Source: DASSUC01 sp035649895 (lineage in GTDB: Bacteria > Actinomycetota > Actinomycetes > Mycobacteriales > Micromonosporaceae). From it: a stretch of DNA of 14,711 nt. The translations under genes were made by a program, and so were the position numbers. Below, piece after piece: positions 1-6,761 of this stretch. The stretch is taken from the NCBI GenBank assembly GCA_035649895.1, contig DASRIS010000155.1, positions 1 through 14,711 of the forward strand, in the 5' to 3' direction. A model generated the notes under the pieces. It was given only the letters and a program-made list of their open reading frames with translations. It was not told the origin of the DNA and made no database searches. Every line of letters begins with the position of its first letter. The first letter of the stretch is position 1.

Positions 1-4
1 ACGA

Positions 5-21
5 CTGGGCGGTGCGCCCAG
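5..21. terminator. Hairpin, possible terminator of an off-window gene
   Basis: CTGGGC and GCCCAG form a perfect 6-bp stem around a 5-nt loop. There is no T-run on either side, which is common for actinobacterial terminators. No gene can be assigned to bases 1-155, so the hairpin may end a gene lying to the left, or it may be chance in GC-rich DNA. Confidence 0.35.
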
Positions 22-133
22 CCGATCCCCCGCAAAAGGGAGCCCTCGATGTGAATGCCGTGCGCCCAAAGCCAGCGCCGCGGCGCCCTGGTCCACCTTC
101 GGGCACAGCAGCGTCGCTCAACCGGATTACACC

Positions 134-148
134 GTGCCGGCGCGGCAC
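134..148 (-). terminator. Hairpin just after the glycoside hydrolase stop
   Basis: GTGCCG, a 3-nt loop GCG, and CGGCAC form a perfect 6-bp stem. It begins 7 nt beyond the TGA stop of the leftward glycoside hydrolase gene, where an operon terminator is expected. No U-tract follows on the transcript, so it would be an L-shaped, T-less actinobacterial terminator. Function is inferred from position. Confidence 0.5.
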
Positions 149-155
149 AACCGGC

Positions 156-1472
156 TCATTGCGCAGGTGGTTCGTCGCCGGTGGCGAGGAGGTCGAGCAG
201 GAGGGCCGCGGTCCAGCTGAACGCCGGTGAGCCGAGCCCGGCCCCGGTGGTCGGGTCGAAGTACTCGTGGCAGCCCGACCGTGCCACCAGGTCGACCATT
301 GACGCGCGCAGGCCGGCGGCGAGCTCGCGACGGCCGTGCGTAAGCAGCCCGCGCCAGACCAGCCAGCTGGTGTTGACCCAGCTCGGCCCGCGCCAGTAGC
401 GCAGCTGGTCGAAGTCTGCGGCGGTGCGGTCGTAGCTGGGCAGCGGGTACGGCATCTGCTCGGCGAGCCCGAACCGCGGGGAGCACGCCTCGGCCACCAC
501 CGACTCGATGACCTCCGCGGGCAGGTCCGGCAGGACCAGCGGGGCCAGGCCGAGCACGGTGTGCGCCGGGAGCAGCTCACCGGTACGCAGGTCACGGGGG
601 TGGAAGGCGCCGGTCGCCGGTGAGTGGAGCCGGTCCACCAGGACCTTGGTGACCCGCGCTGCGGCATCGTGGTGCGGGGTGGGGTCGGCCCCGACGACTG
701 CGGCGATCCGGGCCAGGGCGTGCTCCGCCGCGGCCAGGACCGCGTTGAACAGCGGGCACTCCACCAGGAACGGGTGGCGCTCGGCCAGCCCTTCGTCGAG
801 GTAGCCACCGTCCCGGTAGGACTCGGTGATCACGATGTACCGGGCGTAGTCGGCATCGGTCGGCCGGTGCGACTCGGCCGCGAACTTGGTGTCGTGCCGG
901 CGGTACTGCCGCATGATCGCCGGGTCCGCGTCGACCGCGGCCATCGGCGCGTCCCAGGCGGGGCTGTTGTCCAGGCCGGACTCCCACGGGTGCACGACCG
1001 CGGCCAGCCCGGCGCCGCTGGTGTCCCGGCGGTCCAGCAGGTAGCGCTGCTGGGCCACGAGCCGGGGGTAGAGCCAGGCCAGCTGCTCCGCGTCGGGCAC
1101 CCGCCGGTAGACCTCCCACGCCGCGACCGCGTGGATCGGCGGCTGCACCAGCCCGGACGTGGCGACCGCCGGCGACCCCTCCGCCGACCGGGAGTCCCAG
1201 AGCTCCGGACCGGGGAAGTAGTCACCCGGCAGCGCCGGGTTGAAGACGATGTGCGGCACCCGGCCGTCGGCCCACTGCGCCTCGAACAACGTACGCAGCT
1301 CCCGCCAGGCCCGCTCCGGCGCGCAGTACGCCAGCCCGATGCTGATGAACGCCGAGTCCCAGCTCCACTGGTGCGGGTAGAGCGTGCGCGAGGGCACGGT
1401 GTGGTCATCGGACCAGTTGGCGTCCAGAGTGGACTCCGCCAGCCGCCGCAGCGCGTCCGTGGTCTGCTTCAT
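156..1472 (-). CDS. GH63/MGH1-like glycoside hydrolase (glucosylglycerate hydrolase-like)
   Basis: The 438-residue protein has the (alpha/alpha)6-barrel style of MGH1-like/GH63 hydrolases that act on mannosyl- or glucosylglycerate and related small glycosides. Visible family motifs are PHQWSWDSAFI (33-43), GRVPHIVFNP (70-79), LVQPPIHA (108-115), WESGLDNSP (163-171), GPSWVNTSW (362-370) and CHEYFDP (401-407), then GSPAFSWTAALLLDLL near the end. By family analogy Asp168 is the likely general acid and Glu403 the likely base. There is no signal peptide, so it acts in the cytoplasm on an imported substrate. It is the last gene of a leftward unit, 53 bp after the isomerase stop, and that gap is filled by a tandem repeat. 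The ATG start lacks a strong ribosome site (only GGGA upstream). Substrate is inferred; other short alpha-glycosides are possible. Confidence 0.85.
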   Translation of the reverse strand: MKQTTDALRRLAESTLDANWSDDHTVPSRTLYPHQWSWDSAFISIGLAYCAPERAWRELRTLFEAQWADGRVPHIVFNPALPGDYFPGPELWDSRSAEGSPAVATSGLVQPPIHAVAAWEVYRRVPDAEQLAWLYPRLVAQQRYLLDRRDTSGAGLAAVVHPWESGLDNSPAWDAPMAAVDADPAIMRQYRRHDTKFAAESHRPTDADYARYIVITESYRDGGYLDEGLAERHPFLVECPLFNAVLAAAEHALARIAAVVGADPTPHHDAAARVTKVLVDRLHSPATGAFHPRDLRTGELLPAHTVLGLAPLVLPDLPAEVIESVVAEACSPRFGLAEQMPYPLPSYDRTAADFDQLRYWRGPSWVNTSWLVWRGLLTHGRRELAAGLRASMVDLVARSGCHEYFDPTTGAGLGSPAFSWTAALLLDLLATGDEPPAQ

Positions 1473-1484
1473 GCCGTCCCATCT

Positions 1485-1559
1485 GTCTGTAGGGCCTGGG
1501 TCTGGGGGGCCTAGGTCTGGGGGGCCTAGGTCTGGGGGGCCTGGGCCTGTAGGGCCTGC
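1485..1559. repeat. 15-bp tandem repeat, five units
   Basis: Five head-to-tail 15-bp units start at 1485, 1500, 1515, 1530 and 1545. The core is GTCTGGGGGGCCTAG: the second and third units are identical, the fourth differs only by CTGG for CTAG, and the outer two are diverged (GTCTGTAGGGCCTGG and GCCTGTAGGGCCTGC). The array covers the last codons and TAG stop of the isomerase gene and runs to 13 bp before the hydrolase start codon, so copy number would change both the isomerase tail and the intercistronic spacing. Confidence 0.9.
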
Positions 1560-2347
1560 CGCAGCACTGCCGCGGCCTGTCTGAGCGCGGTCTCGGGCTC
1601 ACCGCGCAGCCGGCACTCGAGCGCCACGTACCCGTGGTAGTCGATGGCACGCAGCGCGCCCATCAGCGCCGGCCAGTCGAGGTGCCCGGCGCCGGGCTGG
1701 TAGCGGTTGGAGTCGCTGGCCTGCATATGCGCCAGGTAGGGTGCGGCACTGCGCAGCGCCGCCGCGAGGTCGTCCTCCTCGATGTTCATGTGGTAGAAGT
1801 CGCCGGCCACCTGCACCGAGGGCAGGCCCACCGCCTGGCACACGGCCACCGCCTCGTCGAGCCGGTTCACCATGTGGTCCTCGTACCGGTTGAGCGGCTC
1901 CAGCATGATCGCCACGCCCTCCCTCCGGGCGTGCTCCCCCAGCTCGGTCAGGGCCCCGACGAGCACCTCGCGGTCACCCTCGGGCGAGCGCGGCGGCTCG
2001 AACGGGGGCAGCCGCCGGGAGAACATGCCCCACGCCGCCGGGGTCATCACCCCGAGCCCGCCCAGCTCTGCGATGACCGACAGCTGGGAGCGCAGGTTGC
2101 GTACGGCGTCGGCGGAGCGCTCGGCGTCGAAGTCGCCGATGAAGTGCATCATCTCTACGCAGACGGTGGGCATGACCACCCCGGCGGCGCGGGCCGCCCG
2201 CAGCTCGGGCAGCCGCTGCTCCAGCGCGAGGTCGCCCCGGCCGCGCAGCTCTATGGCGTCGAACCCGAGCTGCGTGGCGAGCTCGAACTTCTCCCTCAGG
2301 TCGGTGCCGGGCAGCAGCTGCTCCTGGCAGGCGAGCAGGATGGTCAC
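1526..2347 (-). CDS. Sugar phosphate isomerase/epimerase-like TIM-barrel protein
   Basis: This 273-residue protein belongs to the xylose isomerase-like TIM-barrel (AP endonuclease 2) superfamily. Candidate divalent-metal ligands appear in the usual order: Glu150 in MLEPLNRYED, Asp183 and His186 in AGDFYHMN, His207 in AHMQASDSNR, and Glu244 in ALECRL. The family includes ketose epimerases, hydroxypyruvate-type isomerases, and lyases that split 3-keto-glycosides, so the exact reaction is open. The GTG start (2347-2345) overlaps the TGA stop of the upstream oxidoreductase as GTGA, which implies translational coupling. The last residues (QALQAQAPQT) are encoded by the 15-bp tandem repeat and are probably not part of the fold. 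The protein is cytoplasmic with no signal peptide. Confidence 0.85.
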   Translation of the reverse strand: MTILLACQEQLLPGTDLREKFELATQLGFDAIELRGRGDLALEQRLPELRAARAAGVVMPTVCVEMMHFIGDFDAERSADAVRNLRSQLSVIAELGGLGVMTPAAWGMFSRRLPPFEPPRSPEGDREVLVGALTELGEHARREGVAIMLEPLNRYEDHMVNRLDEAVAVCQAVGLPSVQVAGDFYHMNIEEDDLAAALRSAAPYLAHMQASDSNRYQPGAGHLDWPALMGALRAIDYHGYVALECRLRGEPETALRQAAAVLRQALQAQAPQT

Positions 2348-3384
2348 GGGAACCTCAGCACGACCTGCACCGCCTCGGGTGCGCCGCCGTCCAGCAGGGC
2401 GAACGCCTCAGCCACGTCGGTGGCGTCGAGGACGTGCGTGACCAGCGGCATCGGGTCCACCCGGCCCTCGGCCACCAGCTCCATGAACGTCTGCGCCACC
2501 CGTACCCCGGGCCACCGGCCGACCGCGTGCGGCACCGGCGCCGGCCCCGAGACCTGGGCCGAGATGAGCTGGACCCGGTTGTGGTGGAACTCCTCGCCGA
2601 GCGCGAGGCCGGCGGCCTCGCCCTGGTAGAAGCCTGCGGCCACGACCCGGCCAGCCAGCGCGGTCGCCCGGATCGCCTCGTGCAGCGCCGGGTAGCTGCC
2701 GGAGAGCTCGATGCAGACATCGGCCCCGGCCCCGCCGGAGAGGCTGCGCACCACGGTGGCGGCCGACTCCTGGGTCGGGTCCACACCGCGCCGGGCGCCG
2801 TAGGCCTCGGCCAGCTTGAGCCGGGTCGGCACCGGGTCCACCGCCACCACCCGGCCCCCGGAGAGCATGGCCAGCCTGGTTGCGAGCAGGCCTATCACGC
2901 CCTGCCCGAAGACGCCGACCCACTCGCCGAGGTGGATGCCCGCGGCGATGACGGCGGTGAGGGCGATCGCTCCCGGGCGGGCGAAGACGCCGGCCAGCGG
3001 GTCGGTGTCCGGCGGCAGCGCGGTGACCGCGGCGGCCGGCAGGACCGCCTCGGCGCGATGCCCCCAGATGCCCCACACCAGGTCGCCCACCTGCGGCGCC
3101 GGCACGTCCGGCGCCGCCTCGACGACCTCGCCGACCTCCTCGTAGCCCCAACCGAGAAGTGGGTACGGGTCGTCGCCGGCGCGCTCGAGGAACATCCGCC
3201 GGTCCACGTCCCAGTGCTTGGTCAGGCCCGGGTTGCTGCCGCGGTAAAGAGTCAGCTCAGTGCCGGTGGAGATGCCCGAGTAACGGGTACGTACCCGCAC
3301 CTGGCCGGCGCCGAGCGGGTCCGCCGGGCACGGGGCGAAATCCACCTGCCTGGGGCCGGTGAGGCGGATGACCGAGTTCTGCAC
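2344..3384 (-). CDS. MDR-family dehydrogenase lacking the zinc sites
   Basis: A 346-residue medium-chain dehydrogenase/reductase. The N-terminal GroES-like half carries YSGISTGTELTLYRG (35-49), and the Rossmann half has GVFGQGVIGLLA (157-168) followed by VVAVDP (179-184), the typical nucleotide-binding turn and acidic strand end. The usual catalytic-zinc residues are missing: Cys is Ser in the SGIST segment, and the GHE motif reads GYE (80-82). The four-Cys structural-zinc lobe is also absent. This pattern is known from BchC-like and other non-zinc MDR branches, so it looks like a family trait rather than decay. It probably oxidises a sugar or polyol hydroxyl with NAD(P). The GTG start has no Shine-Dalgarno, so its mRNA may be leaderless. 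It is the first gene of the leftward unit. Confidence 0.85.
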   Translation of the reverse strand: MQNSVIRLTGPRQVDFAPCPADPLGAGQVRVRTRYSGISTGTELTLYRGSNPGLTKHWDVDRRMFLERAGDDPYPLLGWGYEEVGEVVEAAPDVPAPQVGDLVWGIWGHRAEAVLPAAAVTALPPDTDPLAGVFARPGAIALTAVIAAGIHLGEWVGVFGQGVIGLLATRLAMLSGGRVVAVDPVPTRLKLAEAYGARRGVDPTQESAATVVRSLSGGAGADVCIELSGSYPALHEAIRATALAGRVVAAGFYQGEAAGLALGEEFHHNRVQLISAQVSGPAPVPHAVGRWPGVRVAQTFMELVAEGRVDPMPLVTHVLDATDVAEAFALLDGGAPEAVQVVLRFP

Positions 3385-3408
3385 GAACGAGAGCCAACAG
3401 CCGCACGC

Positions 3409-3437
3409 TTTAGTTTGTCAAGGGACCCAGTTAAGTC
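3409..3437. promoter_or_regulatory. Candidate ROK operator
   Basis: TTTAGTTTGTC on the left matches the half-site of XylR-type ROK operators (TTAGTTTGT). The right side, CCCAGTTAAGTC, is a poorer inverted partner: its reverse complement starts GACTTAACTGG. The spacing is close to that of the Bacillus XylR operator. It overlaps the minus-strand TTGACA box, where a repressor would block transcription. The ROK regulator encoded downstream at 6762-7946 is the obvious candidate protein. This is inference from motif resemblance. Confidence 0.4.
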
Positions 3438-3451
3438 TTGCCAACAGGCAA
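3438..3451. promoter_or_regulatory. Short inverted repeat TTGCC-AACA-GGCAA
   Basis: A perfect 5-bp inverted repeat with a 4-nt centre overlaps the candidate plus-strand -35 box, directly right of the ROK-like site. It could be a second operator or a chance palindrome. Confidence 0.3.
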
Positions 3452-3500
3452 AAGTGCGTGCTTGGATGCCGCCCATACACCCCTTTGAGAGGAGTGCCCC

Positions 3501-4889
3501 ATGCCACGTCAGACGCGGCTGCTCGCCTCCTTCCTGGCCCTGGCCACAGCGGTCGGCCTGGTGGGCTGCAGCGCGGACGAGCAGGAAGGCGCAAACTCCG
3601 CGCTCACCGTGTGGAGTCTGGAGGACAACACCGACCGGATCGCGGCGACGAATGCCATCATCTCGGACTTCACCGCCAAGACCGGCATCAACGTCAACCT
3701 GGTCCCCATCAACGAGGACCAGTTTCCTTCGCTCATCGCCTCGAACGCCGCAGCAGGTGACCTGCCCGACGTGGTCGGGTCGCTCCCGCTGGCCGGCGTC
3801 CAGACGCTCGCCGCCAACGAGCTGCTGCATGAGTCCGCCAACGGCGAGGTGGTCGACAGCCTCGGCCGGGACACGTTCTCACCGCGAGCCCTGGAGCTGA
3901 CCTCGGAGAAGGGCAAGCAGCTGTCGGTGCCCAGCGACGGCTGGGGTCAGCTGCTCGTCTACCGCAAGGACCTGTTCGACGCGGCCGGGCTCGCCGCGCC
4001 GGACACGTACGAGAAGATCACGGCCGCCGCCGCAGCCCTCAACAAGGGCGGCGTCGCCGGCATCACCGCGGCGACCGCGCCCGGCGACGTGTTCACCCAG
4101 CAGACCTTCGAGCACCTGGCCCTGGCCAACAACTGCCAGCTCACCGACGCCTCCGGCGGCGTCAAGCTGAGCTCGCCGGAGTGCGTCGAGGCGTTCCGGT
4201 TCTACGGCGAGCTGATCAGCAAGTACTCAGTCAAGGGCGCCCAGGACGTGGACACCACCCGGGCCACCTACTTCGCCGGCAAGGCCGCGATGATCGTCTG
4301 GTCCTCGTTCCTGCTGGACGAGCTGGCCGGGCTGCGCAACGACGCCAAGCCGACCTGCCCGCAGTGCGCGCAGGACCCGACGTTCCTGGCGAAGAACAGC
4401 GGGTTCGTCACCGCGATCAAGGGCCCCAACGCCACCGAGCCGGCCCAGTACGGCGAGATCACCTCGTGGTCGGTGCTGGACGGCGCCTCGACCGGCCCGG
4501 CCAAGCAGTTCGTCGAGTACATGCTCGGCGACGGCTACCAGCGCTGGTTCGGCATGGCGCCGGAGGGCAAGTTCCCGGTGCGCCGGGGCACCAAGGAGGA
4601 CAAGGAGAAGTTCGTCAACGCCTGGAACAGCAGCCAGGCCGGGGTCGACACCAAGAAGCCGCTCTCCGAGGTCTACGGCCCGCCGGTGCTGCAGACGTTG
4701 CGGACCAGCCCGGACACGTTCCAGCGCTGGGGCCTGCCGCAGGGTCAGGGCAAGCTGGTCGGCGCGATTCTCGGCCAGCTCCCGGTGCCCAAGGCGCTGG
4801 CTTTGGTGATCGCCGGTCGCATGGACGCGGCGGCAGCCGCCGGCCAGGCGCAGAAGGAGGTCGAGTCGATCAAGGCCGGCCTCAGGTGA
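3501..4889 (+). CDS. ABC sugar transporter substrate-binding lipoprotein
   Basis: A 462-residue family 1 extracellular solute-binding protein. The N-terminus has an Arg-containing n-region, a hydrophobic stretch (7-20) and the lipobox LVGC with Cys23, so it should be lipidated and anchored outside the membrane. The mature part begins ALTVWSLEDN and contains typical sugar-binding features such as DLPDVVGSLP, DGWGQLLVYRKDLFDAAGL and YFAGKAAMIVWSSF. Two Cys pairs are present (NNCQLTD with SPECVE, and CPQC), which fits disulfides in an exported protein. Family members bind mono-, oligosaccharides or glycosides and deliver them to MalF/MalG-type permeases. The ribosome site AGAGGAG supports the ATG. 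It is the first gene of the rightward operon, and its TGA overlaps the GTG of the next gene. Confidence 0.92.
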   Translation: MPRQTRLLASFLALATAVGLVGCSADEQEGANSALTVWSLEDNTDRIAATNAIISDFTAKTGINVNLVPINEDQFPSLIASNAAAGDLPDVVGSLPLAGVQTLAANELLHESANGEVVDSLGRDTFSPRALELTSEKGKQLSVPSDGWGQLLVYRKDLFDAAGLAAPDTYEKITAAAAALNKGGVAGITAATAPGDVFTQQTFEHLALANNCQLTDASGGVKLSSPECVEAFRFYGELISKYSVKGAQDVDTTRATYFAGKAAMIVWSSFLLDELAGLRNDAKPTCPQCAQDPTFLAKNSGFVTAIKGPNATEPAQYGEITSWSVLDGASTGPAKQFVEYMLGDGYQRWFGMAPEGKFPVRRGTKEDKEKFVNAWNSSQAGVDTKKPLSEVYGPPVLQTLRTSPDTFQRWGLPQGQGKLVGAILGQLPVPKALALVIAGRMDAAAAAGQAQKEVESIKAGLR

Positions 4890-5863
4890 CGACCACCACC
4901 GAGCGGACCGACCGCCCGTCCTCCGGGTCACCGGAGGGCGGGCGGTCGCCCGTCCGCGCCCGCCGCCGGCCGCTGACCCTGCGCCAGCGGGAGTCCCGCG
5001 CCGGGCTGACGCTGATCTCCCCGACTCTCGCCGTGGTCGTGGCGGTGGTCGTGCTGCCCATCGTGTGGACGATCGTGCTCGCGTTCCAGCGGGTACGCCT
5101 GGCCACGCTGCGGCGTACCGGGCTGTTCGGCGAGCTCACGATGGCCAACTTCACGCGGGTGCTGGACTACCCGGGCTTCTGGGACACGCTGTGGCGCACT
5201 GTCATCTACAGCATCTCCAGCACCGTGTCGTCGATCCTGGTCGGGCTGGTCGCCGCGCTCGTGGTACGGGACGCGTTCCGCGGGCGCACGTTCGTCCGGG
5301 CCTCGATGCTGCTGCCGTACGTGGCACCGGTGGTCGCGGTCGCCTTCGTCTGGCAGGTGATGCTCGACCCGCAGCTCGGCTTCGTCAACGCCTGGGGCAC
5401 CGGGGTGCTCGGCTGGGACGAGCCGATCCCGTTCCTCTCCCAGGACTCCACCGCGCTCATCACGGTCATCGTGTTCGAGGCCTGGCGCTACTTCCCGTTC
5501 GCCTTCCTGTTCCTGCTCGCCCGGTTGCAGGCGGTGCCCCGCGAGCTGGAGGAGGCGTCCCGGGTGGACGGAGCAACGCCGACGCAGCGCTTCCGCCACA
5601 TCGTCCTTCCCCAGCTCATGCCGGTGATCGCCCTGCTGGCGGTGCTGCGGTTCATCATGACCTTCAACAAGTTCGACGACGTCTACCTGCTGACCGGCGG
5701 CGCCGCCGGCACCGAGGTGGTCAGCATCCGGGTGTACCAGTTCCTCACCGCACAGACCGACATCGGTGCGGCCGCCGCCCAGGCCGTCGTACTCGCCGCG
5801 GTCCTGGTCGTCTTCGTCGTTGTCTACCTGCGCTTCTTCGGCAGCCGGAGGGCTGAGGGATGA
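4886..5863 (+). CDS. ABC sugar transporter permease (MalF-type)
   Basis: A 325-residue inner-membrane permease. The GTG start at 4886 overlaps the binding-protein stop (GTGA). An earlier in-frame start would run far into the upstream gene in the wrong frame. A basic, Pro/Arg-rich cytoplasmic tail (1-40) is followed by about six membrane segments, roughly 41-68, 104-128, 138-160, 190-212, 245-262 and 297-317. The EAA loop that contacts the ATPase is visible as ELEEASRVDGA (220-230) and RFRHIVLPQL (235-244). The protein pairs with the next permease to form the channel. No ATPase gene accompanies the pair, as is usual for actinobacterial sugar importers that share MsiK. Confidence 0.92.
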   Translation: MTTTTERTDRPSSGSPEGGRSPVRARRRPLTLRQRESRAGLTLISPTLAVVVAVVVLPIVWTIVLAFQRVRLATLRRTGLFGELTMANFTRVLDYPGFWDTLWRTVIYSISSTVSSILVGLVAALVVRDAFRGRTFVRASMLLPYVAPVVAVAFVWQVMLDPQLGFVNAWGTGVLGWDEPIPFLSQDSTALITVIVFEAWRYFPFAFLFLLARLQAVPRELEEASRVDGATPTQRFRHIVLPQLMPVIALLAVLRFIMTFNKFDDVYLLTGGAAGTEVVSIRVYQFLTAQTDIGAAAAQAVVLAAVLVVFVVVYLRFFGSRRAEG

Positions 5864-6756
5864 CCACGGTCAACACCACCCGAGCGCGGCTGGACCGCGA
5901 CGCGGTCGAGACGCGGGTGCTGCGGGTCCTGCGCTGGCTGACCATCGCCGGCTTCCTCGTGGTCACGCTGCTGCCGTTCTACTACATGCTCACCCTCTCG
6001 GTCCGGCCGATCGAGCGGGTGCTGCTGGACCCGGGCTCGCTGTGGGTGCCGCTGGAGCAGCTGACCACGTCCACCTATGCCGAGGTGCTCAGGTCGGTGG
6101 AGAACGGCGGCCAGGGCTTCCTCGGCTTCATCCGGAACAGCTTCATCGTGGCCGTCTCCGCAGCGCTGCTGTCGCTGCTGGTCTCGATCCCCGGGGCGTA
6201 CGCGGTCTCGCGGCTGCGTTTCTTCGGGCGCCGGCAGGTGGACTTCCTGTTCCTCGCGGTCTACCTGTTCCCGTCGATCGTGATCGCGATCCCGCTCTTC
6301 GTCCTGTTCACCCGGGCCGGGCTGCGCGGGTCGCTGTTCGGTCTGGTGCTGGTTTACATCTCGCAGACCGTGCCGGTCTCGGTCTACATGCTCAAGAACT
6401 ACTTCGAGACCATCCCGGTCAGCCTGGAGGAGTCCGCGGCCATCGACGGTGCCGGCCGGTACGGAATCATCCGGCGGATCAGCCTGCCGCTCGCCGCACC
6501 GTCGATCATGGCGGTCGCCCTCTACGACTTCATGATCGCCTGGAACGAGTTCCTCTTCGCCCTGCTGTTCATGGTGGACCGGCCCAACCGGTGGACGGTC
6601 TCGCTCGGTCTGTCCCAGCTCGCGGACGGAGTGGAGGTGCCCAAGACGGTTCTCATGGCCGGTTCAGTAATCCTCACGCTACCCATCGTTATCCTCTTCT
6701 TCGCAAGCGAACGGCTGCTGACTGAGGGACTCACCGCCGGAGCCGAGAAGGGCTAA
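5860..6756 (+). CDS. ABC sugar transporter permease (MalG-type)
   Basis: A 298-residue second permease of the importer. Its ATG overlaps the previous stop (ATGA at 5860-5863), giving translational coupling. Membrane segments are visible near 27-46, 92-117, 127-150, 157-178, 212-235 and close to the end. The EAA loop reads SLEESAAIDGAG (188-199) and IIRRISLPL (203-211), the site that docks the ABC ATPase. NGGQGFLGFIRNSF (82-95) precedes the second membrane segment, as in carbohydrate permeases of the MalG/AraQ group. It ends 5 bp before the regulator. Confidence 0.92.
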   Translation: MTTVNTTRARLDRDAVETRVLRVLRWLTIAGFLVVTLLPFYYMLTLSVRPIERVLLDPGSLWVPLEQLTTSTYAEVLRSVENGGQGFLGFIRNSFIVAVSAALLSLLVSIPGAYAVSRLRFFGRRQVDFLFLAVYLFPSIVIAIPLFVLFTRAGLRGSLFGLVLVYISQTVPVSVYMLKNYFETIPVSLEESAAIDGAGRYGIIRRISLPLAAPSIMAVALYDFMIAWNEFLFALLFMVDRPNRWTVSLGLSQLADGVEVPKTVLMAGSVILTLPIVILFFASERLLTEGLTAGAEKG

Positions 6757-6761
6757 CCCAG

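Larger units (their letters stand above)
3385..3500. promoter_or_regulatory. Divergent promoter region of the sugar locus
   Basis: These 116 bp separate the oxidoreductase (left) and the solute-binding protein (right), and are AT-richer than the flanking genes. On the minus strand a TTGACA box (3421-3416) lies at the right distance for a transcript starting near the GTG at 3384, but no good TANNNT -10 follows. On the plus strand TTGCCA (3439-3444) with TTGGAT (3462-3467) is a weak 17-bp-spaced candidate. AGAGGAG (3488-3494) is a good ribosome site 6 nt before the ATG at 3501. Confidence 0.55.

Noticed and set aside
1..155. Coding remnant at the left edge
   Set aside because: Short open frames exist on both strands, but none has a start, ribosome site or recognisable protein character within the window.
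624..1514. Long open frame opposite the glycoside hydrolase
   Set aside because: Low-complexity Arg/Gly/Pro/Val-rich translation typical of an antisense shadow in GC-rich DNA; the other strand has clear GH63-like motifs.
1485..1559. CRISPR array
   Set aside because: The repeats are contiguous 15-mers with no spacers and no cas genes.
2434..3900. 488-codon open frame across the oxidoreductase and binding-protein genes
   Set aside because: It crosses the divergent promoter and has no domain character; it is a shadow of both real genes.
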